64,000 bases of DNA from CAYNFR01 sp964396595 (GCA_964396595.1 CAYNFR010000013.1:1-64000), one strand, 5' to 3'. Shown: positions 8,217-17,862, numbered from the stretch's first letter. Notes: generated by a model not told the origin, from the sequence alone. Translations and numbers: made by a program.

Positions 8217-9101
8217 CTATTTCTGCTCATTTAGCAAATAAAATACTTTGTATGTCGGAATAAACAATGCTGCGATTTTGATATTAAGTAGATTGTTATT
8301 CATTGCTTTGGCAATTATGCCAATTATGCCATTTATAATTTTGAGAAGTCCATATTTACGTACTTTACTTGCAAATAAGATAGGCGGATTATGTGATAAA
8401 TCATATCGTTGACTGAGTTCTACAAGGTTTTTTATCGCTTTGCGCTGATCGCTGAGAAAAATTACGTTGGATTTCAGTCCGGTATGTTTCACCCTGTTGT
8501 CTATGTGGACAATCGGAATCGAAGCTAATCGTAGATTATATCCTAGTATATAATCTTCATAGCCATATTGTTTAATCAGCTCATCGTATGAATAGGAATT
8601 ATGCAAATCAGTAGGGGCGAGATAATTATTGCTATGAAAATGACGGTAAGGATCAGCTTGTCGAATATTAGCTTGAAGAGCTTCTTTTTTAGTTCCATAG
8701 TACCAATGTAGATAGGATTCTGAGCTTGGCGGTTGCTGGGGATATACAGTGCCGCCATAAATGAAACAGCCCGGATGATCAGCTGCACTGGAGAGGTATC
8801 GTTTAATGAAACTCTTCTCTATGATCATCGAATCGCCATCGATCAGCAATGACAGCGGGTGATTGGCTTGGTCAATCAACAGATTTCGTGTAATGCTTCG
8901 ACCCATATTTATTTCGTTTCTAAAGATCGAGGTATAAGACAATCTCGACAAGATGCTATTAGTGAGGTAAAGCGCTTCTTGTGAATGGTCATCGCGAATG
9001 ATAATTTCGAATTCAATCCGGGCAAGTGTACATTGAAAGTGCAAATCTGTTACCAGCAGCCTGACATCTTGATGGTAAATCGGAATGAGAATTGACAACA
9101 T
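8217..9101 (-). CDS. Family 2 glycosyltransferase
   Basis: A 294-residue GT-A fold enzyme. The N-terminus MLSILIPIYHQDV is the nucleotide-sugar strand; IIIRDDHSQ and LLIDGDSMI supply acidic residues for sugar nucleotide and metal binding; YGYEDYILGYNL is the likely acceptor or base region (the ED pair). The C-terminal 70 residues are hydrophobic (INGIIGIIAKAM and later) and may touch the membrane. It stands alone between other pathways, so its polysaccharide is unknown. Confidence 0.85.
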   Translation of the reverse strand: MLSILIPIYHQDVRLLVTDLHFQCTLARIEFEIIIRDDHSQEALYLTNSILSRLSYTSIFRNEINMGRSITRNLLIDQANHPLSLLIDGDSMIIEKSFIKRYLSSAADHPGCFIYGGTVYPQQPPSSESYLHWYYGTKKEALQANIRQADPYRHFHSNNYLAPTDLHNSYSYDELIKQYGYEDYILGYNLRLASIPIVHIDNRVKHTGLKSNVIFLSDQRKAIKNLVELSQRYDLSHNPPILFASKVRKYGLLKIINGIIGIIAKAMNNNLLNIKIAALFIPTYKVFYLLNEQK

Positions 9102-9237
9102 AGACGTTTAATTAAAATAGCATGCAGATCAGAGTGCCTGGTTCCTCTTGGTGCGAAGATAATTAAGATCCATGCTGTGCCGTGAAGGCAGAACTTCTTA
9201 TTTATGTAGCTGAAAGACATTATGTTTCAGTAGTTAA

Positions 9238-9245
9238 TAACTTTG
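9238..9245 (+). promoter_or_regulatory. Candidate -7 box for the histidine phosphatase gene
   Basis: TAACTTTG matches TAnnTTTG exactly, 51 bases before ATG 9297. No TTG is seen at the usual distance upstream, so support is partial. Confidence 0.3.
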
Positions 9246-9296
9246 ACCGGCAAGATCAGTATACCCCTGCGGTGTATTGACAGTAGATAGAGGGAT

Positions 9297-9911
9297 ATGA
9301 AGACATTCTATTTTATTCGTCATGGCGAGACGGAATTAAACCGACAAGGCATTATTCAGGGCAGCGGCGTGGACAGCAGGCTTAACGATACGGGTATGCA
9401 TCAAGGCCGTAGATTTTTCAATTACTACAAAAACGAGTGCTTTGATTATGTGATATGTTCCAGCCTCAGAAGATCTTACGAGACGATAGAGCCATTTTTA
9501 TCAACCCATCATCTCCCTTATGAAAAGACAGCTTTGATAAACGAGATATCCTGGGGTATCCACGAAGGCAAATCCGGGAATCCTCAATTACGAATTGATT
9601 ATAAGACCCTAATTAACGCTTGGAATAGGGGTGTTTTTGATAGTAAATTTGAAGGCGGAGAGTCGGCTACGGAGCTATCCGCGAGGCTGAGTAGGTTCAT
9701 GGATTATATCATTAGTCTGCCATACGATCGAATATTGGTGTGTACTCATGGGCGTGCATTGCGATGTCTCATGTGTTTGATAGAACAGAAACACTTGAGA
9801 GAAATGGAAAACTATGAACACGCTAACACCGGACTATATCTGGTCACGTATAATGCAAATGAATGGTCAGTACTTAAGCACAACGATTCTTCACATTTGA
9901 TTAAGCGATAA
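9297..9911 (+). CDS. Histidine phosphatase family protein (phosphoglycerate mutase-like)
   Basis: A 204-residue member of the branch 1 histidine phosphatases. FIRHGETELN carries the phosphate-accepting histidine and arginine; SSLRRSYET supplies a second arginine; LVCTHGRALRCL holds the second histidine. The substrate cannot be told from sequence: cobalamin or sugar phosphates are possible, and true glycolytic mutase is unlikely given the length. Its stop abuts the purA stop on the opposite strand. Confidence 0.88.
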   Translation: MKTFYFIRHGETELNRQGIIQGSGVDSRLNDTGMHQGRRFFNYYKNECFDYVICSSLRRSYETIEPFLSTHHLPYEKTALINEISWGIHEGKSGNPQLRIDYKTLINAWNRGVFDSKFEGGESATELSARLSRFMDYIISLPYDRILVCTHGRALRCLMCLIEQKHLREMENYEHANTGLYLVTYNANEWSVLKHNDSSHLIKR

Positions 9912-11183
9912 TTACCGGACACTTCGCTCTATGATTTGATCTCTTCCCGGCCCCACCGAAATCCAAGGAATAGGTGTGACGAGGTATTGTTCTATGAATT
10001 CGACATAATTCTGTAAGCTGAAAGGGATGGATGTGTTACCATTTAGTCCGGTAGTCTTTTGTTGCCATCCGGCAAATTCCCTCAGATTTACTTTGTAGTT
10101 TTTATTACATAAATCATATGGTAGTTGATCTGTTTTTACATCGTCAACTGTGTAGCTATCCACCGCCTTAATGGACTCGAAGTCATCTAAGACATCTGAT
10201 TTAGTCAAGGCGATGTGGGTCACGCCATTGATCATAACGCTGTACTTCAACTGTACCAAATCAATCCAGCCGCAACGTCTTGACCTACCGGTTGTTGCTC
10301 CGAACTCATGCCCTAACGTTTGTATTCTTTTACCCACGTCATCAAATAGCTCCGAAGGGAAAGGTCCTCCTCCGACACGCGTACAATATGCTTTGGTAAT
10401 ACCTATTACCTTGCCTATCTGCTGAGGGGCAGCACCAATACCTGTGCATACGCCAGCGGTAATAGTGTTACTTGATGTTACGAATGGATATGTTCCATAA
10501 TCCACATCAAGCATAGCACCTTGAGCACCTTCAGCGAGTATTCTCTTTCCATTCTTTAAAAAATCATGCAAGTAATACTCGCAAGAAATACTGCCAAGTC
10601 TTTTAAGAAATTCGACACTTTCAAACCATTCTTCTTCATTCCATTCGAACTCTACAGTATCATAGATCTTCGCTAGCTGAAGGTGTTTTTCTCTTAGGGC
10701 ATTATATTTTGCGCGAAAGGTAGGATCCCATAAATCTCCAAATCTAAGACCGTTTCTGCCAGTTTTATCCATATATGTTGGGCCGATTCCTCTCAAAGTT
10801 GAGCCTATTTTATTCGCTCCTTTAGAAGCTTCCGATGCCGCATCGAGGTATCTATGTGATGGGAGAATAAGATGCGCTTTCTGTGCTATCAACAGATTGG
10901 CTGTAGCATCCACACCCATGTCGCGCAAGCCCCTGATTTCTTTACGAAGCGTGATTGGATCTATTACTACACCATTGCCGATAATGTTTTTCGTGTTTAC
11001 ATTAAATATTCCGGAAGGTATGGTATGTAAAACAAATTTTTTATCACCGATGTAAATGGTATGACCTGCATTAGGGCCTCCTTGATATCTACAAATGATA
11101 TCATAGTCACGGGATAGATAATCAACTATCTTTCCCTTGCCTTCATCTCCCCATTGAAGACCCAATAATACATCAACTGCCAT
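9912..11183 (-). CDS. purA: Adenylosuccinate synthetase PurA
   Basis: Joins IMP and aspartate using GTP, the first committed step to AMP. The N-terminal loop is GLQWGDEGKGKIVDYL; GPNAGHTI, RGIGPTYMDKTGRNGLR, EGAQGAMLDVDYGTYPFVTSSN and TTGRSRRCGW are all present. At 423 residues it is complete. It lies downstream of the Fur-family gene, but the intergenic region carries its own promoter. Confidence 0.97.
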   Translation of the reverse strand: MAVDVLLGLQWGDEGKGKIVDYLSRDYDIICRYQGGPNAGHTIYIGDKKFVLHTIPSGIFNVNTKNIIGNGVVIDPITLRKEIRGLRDMGVDATANLLIAQKAHLILPSHRYLDAASEASKGANKIGSTLRGIGPTYMDKTGRNGLRFGDLWDPTFRAKYNALREKHLQLAKIYDTVEFEWNEEEWFESVEFLKRLGSISCEYYLHDFLKNGKRILAEGAQGAMLDVDYGTYPFVTSSNTITAGVCTGIGAAPQQIGKVIGITKAYCTRVGGGPFPSELFDDVGKRIQTLGHEFGATTGRSRRCGWIDLVQLKYSVMINGVTHIALTKSDVLDDFESIKAVDSYTVDDVKTDQLPYDLCNKNYKVNLREFAGWQQKTTGLNGNTSIPFSLQNYVEFIEQYLVTPIPWISVGPGRDQIIERSVR

Positions 11184-11214
11184 GTTTGCTATTTTCTTTA
11201 TGATAATTTTAGTG

Positions 11215-11227
11215 CATGATAATCATG
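11215..11227. promoter_or_regulatory. Palindromic site CATGATAATCATG upstream of purA
   Basis: A 13-base inverted repeat with TGATAAT, the half-site known from classical Fur boxes. A second ATGATAAT lies at 11200-11207. It is in the purA leader, about 100 bases downstream of the Fur-family gene. The same 11-base core is found again at 33316-33326. Assignment to this regulator is inference. Confidence 0.3.
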
Positions 11228-11312
11228 GTGCGCCTACGTCAATAGATACATATTGTGCGTTTTTTTAAACACGTTTATAGGCATTTATTTCACGCCTCTC
11301 TCACCCCGCGCC

Positions 11313-11344
11313 CAAAGGTAAATCATTGATGTTAATTCATACAA
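11313..11344 (-). promoter_or_regulatory. Bacteroidota-type promoter for purA
   Basis: On the minus strand, TTG (11344-11342) and TACCTTTG (11320-11313) are 21 bases apart. The TTG lies inside the last codons of the fur-like gene, and the leader to ATG 11183 is about 120 bases. Confidence 0.5.
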
Positions 11345-11850
11345 TTACCGCATAAGCCAAACATATTTAGTGAGTAATTATTTGGGCAATGTCGATATGT
11401 ATTGAAGATTGATTCTACGCGTGCAGTTATGGTTTCGTCCTGAAACTCCGTAATATTTCCGCATATAGTGCATATCAAATGATTGTGGGCTTCGAATCCA
11501 TACTTGCGCTCAAATATCGATTTTCCATTCCCAAAATCCATCTTATGAATCAAGTCGGCTATTGTGAGTATATCCAGTGTGTTATAGACTGTCGCTCTGC
11601 TCACGCGACACACGTTTTGTTTCATTTTGATGTACAGCGTTTCTGCATCAAAATGGTGCTGATGGATATATATTTCCTCGAGAATGGCATAGCGTTCCGG
11701 GGTTTTACGATTATTATTAATCTCAAGAAAGCGGTCAAATTTTTGTTTAGCAGAATGGTATTTTTCTATCAGATCAGCTTGTGAATAGTTTGGTGAATAT
11801 ACACAATTCGTGTTAGATTCTATTGTTTTGTTAGTAGGCATGTTGAGCAT
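11332..11850 (-). CDS. Fur-family transcriptional regulator
   Basis: A 172-residue metal-dependent repressor. The winged-helix part has RKTPERYAILEEIY and RVSRATVYNTLDIL; the metal-binding part has HNHLICTICGNITEF and the C-terminal CGNC, so both CxxC pairs of the structural zinc site are present. It could be Fur, Zur or PerR; sequence alone does not decide. ATG 11850 and ATG 11841 are both possible starts. It lies 63 bases downstream of the RelA/SpoT gene and may share its transcript. Confidence 0.88.
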   Translation of the reverse strand: MLNMPTNKTIESNTNCVYSPNYSQADLIEKYHSAKQKFDRFLEINNNRKTPERYAILEEIYIHQHHFDAETLYIKMKQNVCRVSRATVYNTLDILTIADLIHKMDFGNGKSIFERKYGFEAHNHLICTICGNITEFQDETITARVESIFNTYRHCPNNYSLNMFGLCGNCMN

Positions 11851-11913
11851 GTCTTGATTAATGAATCGATATTGGATGCTTGCTAATTATGTGGTTTTTC
11901 GTATTTTCCATCA

Positions 11914-14127
11914 TTAAACAGTTAGCCTATCAACTGTGGAAATGTTATCAAGGCTTTTTAGTTTCTTCATGACAGTAGCTAATTGATTTTTGTCTTTAAC
12001 GACTATCTTCAGACGTCCTTCATAGATGCCTTCATTGCTTTCTATCGACATGGATCTTATATTGATATTCAGGTTGTTCGATAGTTCATTGGTCAATAGT
12101 TGTATAACCCCCACACCTGAATCTACACCCTTGATTTTGAGCTCGACAACAAAGTCTCGTTCGAGCTTTGTTGTCCAATCTGCTTGTAGTATGCGATAGC
12201 CATAGTTTGTGAATAGATTATAGGCGTTTTTACAATTTTTACGATGTATCTTCATGCCGCTGGCAGAAGATAGGAAAGCAAAAATTTCATCTCCCGGTAC
12301 CGGTGAACAACATTGAGAAAGTTCATATTGATATCGGCTATCGGTTTCATCATTTATCCTGATGTCAGCATTCGCGGCGGTCAGTTCGATTTGTTCAACA
12401 GGTTTTCTTATCGTCGGTTTTAAATCAGGCAGAGTAGGAGACTTTAACGATGTGCCATCTACAATAAAGTGTTTGTTGAAATCTGAGGTTTTAACTACTT
12501 CATCAGCAATTGCAATGTAGAATTCTTGTCGTGTTTTGAAGGTATAATGTGATACAAGCATATCAACATTTTCTTCAAAGTCTACTTTCATATTTTTAAG
12601 CTTCCTGCCGAGACTTTCTTTGCCCAGTTCTGCCAGTCTTTTGCGTTCTTCATTAAGGGAGGATCTTATTTTAGAACGTGCTTTACCGGTGATCACTAAT
12701 TTCAGCCAATCTTCTTTGGGGCTTTGATTCTTGGAAGTATTGATCTTGACTTGATCGCCATTTCTCAAGACATAACCCATGGGCACGAGTTTATTATTGA
12801 CCTTGATGGACAAAGCACTTGCTCCTACGTCAGAATGTATGTCAAATGCGAAATCAAGGGCAGTAGCACCCTTGGGGAGAATACGCATGTCTCCTTTTGG
12901 GGTGAAAGCATAGACTTCCTCTTGAAATAAGTTGCTCGTAAAATCTTGTAAAAAATCTAGTGCATTATCATCATTCTGATCAAGAATTGAGCGAACATTT
13001 TCTAGCCACTTGTCATAGATATCATCTCCACTCTTGGCGCCTTTATACTTCCAATGGGCAGCAAATCCTTTCTCCGCAATTTCGTCCATGCGCTCCGAAC
13101 GTATTTGGACTTCCACATACTTTCCATCAGGACCGATAACTGTCATATGCAATGATTCATATCCATTGCTTTTGGGTGTGGTTATATAATCTTTTAAACG
13201 TTCAGGTATCGGTGTATAGATGTCGGTGATCATCGAGTAGATCTGCCATCCAATAGTTTTCTCGAATTGAATAGGTAAATCAAGGATAATCCGCACAGCA
13301 AATAGATCGTAGATCTCTTCGAAGTCGACATTCTTATTTACAATCTTATTATAAATGGAGGAGATTGACTTCGGTCTTCCCTGCACCCGAAAGGGAATAT
13401 CCAGTTGATTGATCTTTTCAAGTACCGGCGCAATAAATCGGTTGATATATTTAACCCTATCCTCCTCGGTATTCGCTATTTTGAGGCTGATTTCGCGATA
13501 TTTTTCTGCATCCGTTATTCTCATGCAGATGTCTTCCATCTCGTTTTTTATATTGTAGAGACCCAGCCTATGTGCAAGTGGCGCATAGATGTACATCGTC
13601 TCAGTTGCGATCTTGAGTTGCTTGTGAGAAGGCATAGAGCCGATGGTACGTAGGTTGTGCAATCTATCTGCCATCTTGATGAGTACTACCCGCACATCAT
13701 CAACTATGGCACTTAGAACTTTTTTAAGGTTCTCTGCATTTTCAGTCCCTCTATGGTAAAGTCCATCGAGTTTCGTCAAGCCATCTACGATTCGTCCGAT
13801 TTTGGGTCCGAATTGTTCTACGATTTGGGGTAGGGTTATAGGTGTATCTTCGACAACATCGTGCAGGATGGCAGCAATTACAGCTGTAGGACCAAGTCCA
13901 ATTTCTTCATGGCATATCCGCGCAACTTCCAGGGGGTGATAGACATAAGGCTCGCCCGACTTACGTCTTTGGTATTGATGTGCTTCTAGAGCTAGGTCAA
14001 ATGCACGACGTATATTGTCTTTGTCATCTCCTTGTAATCTAAGAGAGAGACTATCCATCAAGGTGTCAAACACCTTTTCAATGGCAATACGTTCTTGATT
14101 ATCAATGGCTTCTAAAGTATGCGGCAT
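11914..14127 (-). CDS. Bifunctional (p)ppGpp synthetase/hydrolase (RelA/SpoT)
   Basis: Makes and degrades the stringent-response alarmone. The HD hydrolase domain (about residues 40-190) is intact, with HPLEVARIC and AAILHDVVEDT. The synthetase domain (about 240-360) has GRPKSISSIYNKI, YDLFAVRIIL and TTPKSNGYESLHMTV. A TGS domain (about 390-450, VYAFTPKGDMRILPKGATALDFAF) and a C-terminal ACT domain follow. At 737 residues it has standard Rel length. Confidence 0.95.
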   Translation of the reverse strand: MPHTLEAIDNQERIAIEKVFDTLMDSLSLRLQGDDKDNIRRAFDLALEAHQYQRRKSGEPYVYHPLEVARICHEEIGLGPTAVIAAILHDVVEDTPITLPQIVEQFGPKIGRIVDGLTKLDGLYHRGTENAENLKKVLSAIVDDVRVVLIKMADRLHNLRTIGSMPSHKQLKIATETMYIYAPLAHRLGLYNIKNEMEDICMRITDAEKYREISLKIANTEEDRVKYINRFIAPVLEKINQLDIPFRVQGRPKSISSIYNKIVNKNVDFEEIYDLFAVRIILDLPIQFEKTIGWQIYSMITDIYTPIPERLKDYITTPKSNGYESLHMTVIGPDGKYVEVQIRSERMDEIAEKGFAAHWKYKGAKSGDDIYDKWLENVRSILDQNDDNALDFLQDFTSNLFQEEVYAFTPKGDMRILPKGATALDFAFDIHSDVGASALSIKVNNKLVPMGYVLRNGDQVKINTSKNQSPKEDWLKLVITGKARSKIRSSLNEERKRLAELGKESLGRKLKNMKVDFEENVDMLVSHYTFKTRQEFYIAIADEVVKTSDFNKHFIVDGTSLKSPTLPDLKPTIRKPVEQIELTAANADIRINDETDSRYQYELSQCCSPVPGDEIFAFLSSASGMKIHRKNCKNAYNLFTNYGYRILQADWTTKLERDFVVELKIKGVDSGVGVIQLLTNELSNNLNINIRSMSIESNEGIYEGRLKIVVKDKNQLATVMKKLKSLDNISTVDRLTV

Positions 14128-14304
14128 AGTTGTGTGATATCTTAGATTAAGTCTAAGTTAAACAATCGAAGATACAAGTCATTTGATAAAAAGTAAATGA
14201 TGTCAGCAAGTTTTATTTGATCGAATGTGATTACTCCTCTGTTGTATGGACGACTTAATTAACATGAAACGATAGAGTCAAAAAAAGGAATCATAAATCA
14301 TGGT

Positions 14305-14330
14305 TTGGTTTAAAATAAAATATATATTTG
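14305..14330 (+). promoter_or_regulatory. Bacteroidota-type promoter for tRNA-Leu (and possibly tig)
   Basis: TTG at 14305-14307 and TATATTTG at 14323-14330, 15 bases apart (slightly short). The predicted transcription start is near 14337, just before the tRNA. Confidence 0.5.
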
Positions 14331-14345
14331 CGCCCTCTTAGAGTC

Positions 14346-14427
14346 GCGGGTGTGGTGAAATTGGTAGACACGCTAGACTTAGGATCTAGTGCTTCACGGC
14401 TTGGGGGTTCGAGTCCCTCCACCCGCA
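14346..14427 (+). tRNA. tRNA-Leu (UAG anticodon)
   Basis: An 82-base class II tRNA. The 7-base acceptor stem GCGGGTG pairs with CACCCGC, with discriminator A at 14427. The anticodon stem CTAGA/TCTAG encloses loop CTTAGGA, giving anticodon TAG, which reads CUA. The variable arm is GTGCTTCACGGC and the T arm contains GGTTCGAGTCC. CCA is not encoded. No clear terminator separates it from tig, 42 bases on. Confidence 0.96.
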
Positions 14428-14469
14428 CTTCTCAAAAATTTATCTCACCACTATTTAAAATAGTTCACT

Positions 14470-15840
14470 ATGAGGGCAGAATTGATCGGCAGCGAACAGT
14501 TGTCATCTGTACTTAGTATTACATTGGAGCCTAGCGATTATGCAGGTGACTATGAAAAGCGCTTGAAGCGATATCGAGACAATGCGCAACTGAAGGGGTT
14601 CAGAAAGGGAAAAGCCCCAATGTCACTAGTGAAGAAACTTTACGCGGAGACAATATTAGGTGAAGTGCTGTCAGAGCGCATGCAGAAAAGTCTGTCGGAT
14701 TATATTCAGGAGAATGAGTTAAATATCCTGGGAGAGCCTATTCTCAATGAACCAGAGGAACCTCAATCTCTTAGTACAGATGTACTTAAAGACTATCATT
14801 TTTCATTTGAATTGGGTATCGTTCCTGACTTTGAGCTGCAGGGAGTGAGCTCTGCTGATGTCTATACGGGTTATAACGTGGTGTTAAGCGAAGCTTATTT
14901 GAAAGAAAAACTTGAAGATTTGCGCAAACAGTACGGTCAGCGTATTGATGTAGAAGGTGCTATGGAGGATGATGACCTACTTAGTTTAATTATCGAAGAA
15001 AAGAACCCCGTAGATCCTGAAAAGTGTTTTACTAATGAAATCAAGCTGCTAGTGAAAGATGTAAGCACTGAATATAGTGAACAAATAAAGAAGCTTAGCG
15101 TCAAGGATAAAATTGATATTGATATCTACAAACTAGAAAAAAGTACCTCAGAGGATTTTGTTAAAAAATATTTTTTAACAGATGCTTCTGAAGATGTAAC
15201 ATCCAATTTTACGGCAGAGATACAATTTATAAGGCGATTAGTTCCTGCCGAACTGGATGCGGACTTTTTCAAACAAGTATTTAATTCAGACACGATAGCC
15301 GATGAGGCCGGTGCACTCGAGGAAATCAAACTCAATCATGAAGCAAGCTATGCGAGAACCTGCGAGGCAATCACAGGTCGGGAAGTTATGGAAGCCGTAG
15401 TGGAAAAGAATAACATTGCTTTCCCGGAGTCCTTTTTGAAAAAATACATTATCTATACGAACAAAGATGTTAACCCAGAAGATGTAGATAAGGATTATCC
15501 TGCAATGGAAAGGAATCTAAGATGGAGTGCGATAAAACGCAAAATAACGGAGACGCATAACATCGAAATCAGCCGAGAGGAAGTAAAGGAACAAATGGCT
15601 CAAGACTTTATTGCACAGTTGAGGAGTTGGGGGTATAATTCATTTGGAGACCTTAATATCGAGGACATTGTAGAGCGTTCGATGCAAGATCGCGATAAAT
15701 TAGAACAGACATACGAAAAAATAAGATCTCAGCGTGTAGTCGATTATATCGTTTCAGTTGTTACTATTGACAAGAAGAACATAACGCTGGAAGAACTGGA
15801 ATCGGTGCTAGATAAATACCGAGAAAACAATGCGGCGTAA
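14470..15840 (+). CDS. tig: Trigger factor
   Basis: Ribosome-bound chaperone at the exit tunnel. The N-terminal ribosome-binding signature is GFRKGKAP at residues 39-46. The middle region (about 150-250), where the FKBP-type prolyl isomerase usually lies, lacks the family's FIPGFE-type motif and is rich in acidic residues, so it is probably not a working isomerase; this is common in Bacteroidota. The C-terminal helical chaperone arms follow. It is upstream of clpP-clpX in the standard order. Confidence 0.93.
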   Translation: MRAELIGSEQLSSVLSITLEPSDYAGDYEKRLKRYRDNAQLKGFRKGKAPMSLVKKLYAETILGEVLSERMQKSLSDYIQENELNILGEPILNEPEEPQSLSTDVLKDYHFSFELGIVPDFELQGVSSADVYTGYNVVLSEAYLKEKLEDLRKQYGQRIDVEGAMEDDDLLSLIIEEKNPVDPEKCFTNEIKLLVKDVSTEYSEQIKKLSVKDKIDIDIYKLEKSTSEDFVKKYFLTDASEDVTSNFTAEIQFIRRLVPAELDADFFKQVFNSDTIADEAGALEEIKLNHEASYARTCEAITGREVMEAVVEKNNIAFPESFLKKYIIYTNKDVNPEDVDKDYPAMERNLRWSAIKRKITETHNIEISREEVKEQMAQDFIAQLRSWGYNSFGDLNIEDIVERSMQDRDKLEQTYEKIRSQRVVDYIVSVVTIDKKNITLEELESVLDKYRENNAA

Positions 15841-15881
15841 AAAACGTTCGTATCTTTAATCTTTAAAAAAAAAGAGAAGAA

Positions 15882-16580
15882 ATGATACCAAAGGACGAAT
15901 TTCAGAAATATGCTACGAAACATCTTGGAATGTCTTCAATGCATTTAGAAAAATATATGCAGAATGGCATTCCCAATATTAATGACTTTACACCGCATGT
16001 CATCGAAGAAAGGCAGCTAAATGTAGTAGGCATGGATGTCTTTTCAAGACTGATGATGGATAGGATAATTTTCTTGGGTGTGCCGGTCAATGACTATGTG
16101 GGCAATGTGGTGGTTGCTCAATTGCTTTTCTTGGAGTCGACAGACGCTAGAATGGACATACAAATGTTTATCAATAGTCCCGGAGGGAGCGTCATAGCGG
16201 GATTGGGTATGTATGACACGATGCAATATGTTTCACCTGATGTGAATACGATCTGTACAAGTTTAGCCGCTTCGATGGGTGCTGTACTGTTGTGTGCCGG
16301 GAAGAAAGGTAAAAGAAGTTGTCTGCCACATAGTCGTGTGATGATACATCAGCCATCCGGTGGTATGCAAGGTCAATTCACCGACATGGAAATATCTTAT
16401 AACCTGATTAAGACATTGAAGCAGGAATTGTATCAGATTATGGCTAACCACACCGGCAAGACTGTTAAGACAATCGAAAAAGACTGCGACCGCGATTATT
16501 GGATGACTGCGCAGCAAGCTAAAGAGTATGGCCTCGTCGATGAAGTTCTAGACAAAAACAGACGATCTACTCCTCAATAA
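15882..16580 (+). CDS. clpP: ATP-dependent Clp protease proteolytic subunit ClpP
   Basis: Serine peptidase of the Clp complex. The catalytic serine is in CTSLAASMGAVLL, the histidine in SRVMIHQPSGG, and the aspartate in ERDCDRDYWMTAQQA-like sequence (KDCDRDYWMTAQQAKEYGL). At 232 residues it carries an N-terminal extension of about 30 residues before the ClpP core. An A-rich leader with GAGAAGA precedes ATG 15882. clpX follows after 19 bases. Confidence 0.97.
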   Translation: MIPKDEFQKYATKHLGMSSMHLEKYMQNGIPNINDFTPHVIEERQLNVVGMDVFSRLMMDRIIFLGVPVNDYVGNVVVAQLLFLESTDARMDIQMFINSPGGSVIAGLGMYDTMQYVSPDVNTICTSLAASMGAVLLCAGKKGKRSCLPHSRVMIHQPSGGMQGQFTDMEISYNLIKTLKQELYQIMANHTGKTVKTIEKDCDRDYWMTAQQAKEYGLVDEVLDKNRRSTPQ

Positions 16581-16599
16581 TCACTCAGAAAAACGAAAA

Positions 16600-17838
16600 A
16601 TGGCAAAGAGTAGCTCTAAATGTTCTTTCTGTGGTAAGAGTAAAGCAGAAGCACTGCTGCTGATAGCAGGTCAAGATGGACATATTTGTGAGAGCTGTGT
16701 AGAACAAGCATATGATATTATAGCCCGTGAGTTACATGGGCTTGAGGGGCAGAATGACTTTGAATTTGAATTTCCGCTCCATTTGACCCCGTTGCAAATT
16801 AAGACATATCTAGACGAATATATCATAGGCCAAGATGAAGCGAAGCGATATATAAGCGTAGCGGTATATAATCATTACAAAAGATTGAATTATCAACGGG
16901 CTGAAGGTGAAGTCGAGCTGGAGAAATCTAATATCTTGTTTGTAGGTGAGACGGGTACAGGAAAAACCTTATTAGCGAAGACCATCGCCAAGTTGCTCGA
17001 TGTCCCTTTCGCCATAGTCGATGCCACTGTTTTTACTGAAGCAGGTTATGTCGGAGAAGATGTAGAAAGCATGCTAAGTCGTCTTTTGCAAGTATGCGAT
17101 TACAACGTTGATGCCGCAGAGAAGGGAATAGTTTACATCGATGAAATAGATAAAATAGCGCGCAAAAGTGATAACCCATCTATTACACGTGATGTTTCCG
17201 GTGAGGGTGTTCAGCAAGCACTTCTTAAAATGCTCGAGGGTACGGAAGTTAATGTGCCACCTCAAGGAGGCCGAAAGCATCCTGAACAAAAGTTAATTGC
17301 TGTAAACACTACTAACATTTTATTTATTTGCGGTGGCGCATTTGATGGGGTTGAAAAAATAATAGCAAAAAGGCTCAACAAAAATGTCATAGGATTCGGA
17401 AAGGATGATTCTGTCAGCCAGAGCAGGGATAAATCTTTATTGAGCCAAATCACACATCAGGATATACGAAAATTTGGCCTGATTCCTGAATTGATAGGGA
17501 GACTACCGGTTTTGGCATTTCTAGAGCCTCTGGATAAAGAAACTTTGCTACAGATTTTGACAGCTCCTAAGAACGCTCTAGTTAAACAGTATGAAAAAAT
17601 ATTTGAACTCGAGGGTATAAAACTTGAATTTGAAGAATCAGCCTTGCTTTATCTTGCAGATCAAGCTCTTAAGCTGGGATTGGGTGCGCGGGGATTAAGG
17701 TCACTATGTGAAGCTGTGCTTATGGATTCCATGTATAGTTTTCCGGGTCAGAAAGATATTGTCGAATTCACTGTAACTGAGGATTACGTTAAGGAACAGC
17801 TCAGTAAATCCAAATTGCTTAAACTCAAGGTAGCTTGA
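16600..17838 (+). CDS. clpX: ATP-dependent Clp protease ATP-binding subunit ClpX
   Basis: AAA+ unfoldase that feeds ClpP. The N-terminal zinc-binding domain has cysteines 8, 11, 30 and 33. Walker A is GETGTGKT and Walker B is VYIDEIDKI. The ClpP-docking loop motif IGF is present in NVIGFGKDDS, and the pore loop lies in EAGYVGEDVESML. At 412 residues it is complete and in an operon with clpP. Confidence 0.97.
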   Translation: MAKSSSKCSFCGKSKAEALLLIAGQDGHICESCVEQAYDIIARELHGLEGQNDFEFEFPLHLTPLQIKTYLDEYIIGQDEAKRYISVAVYNHYKRLNYQRAEGEVELEKSNILFVGETGTGKTLLAKTIAKLLDVPFAIVDATVFTEAGYVGEDVESMLSRLLQVCDYNVDAAEKGIVYIDEIDKIARKSDNPSITRDVSGEGVQQALLKMLEGTEVNVPPQGGRKHPEQKLIAVNTTNILFICGGAFDGVEKIIAKRLNKNVIGFGKDDSVSQSRDKSLLSQITHQDIRKFGLIPELIGRLPVLAFLEPLDKETLLQILTAPKNALVKQYEKIFELEGIKLEFEESALLYLADQALKLGLGARGLRSLCEAVLMDSMYSFPGQKDIVEFTVTEDYVKEQLSKSKLLKLKVA

Positions 17839-17862
17839 TTTGTGAATTGTAATAGGTGACAA

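Noticed and set aside
12724..12930. Plus-strand ORFs inside the RelA/SpoT gene
   Set aside because: Shadow frames of a clearly coding strand; no start context or family similarity.
14328..14516. 62-codon ORF across tRNA-Leu
   Set aside because: It is the translation of the tRNA itself (the familiar VKLVDTLDLGSSASR peptide), a known false annotation.
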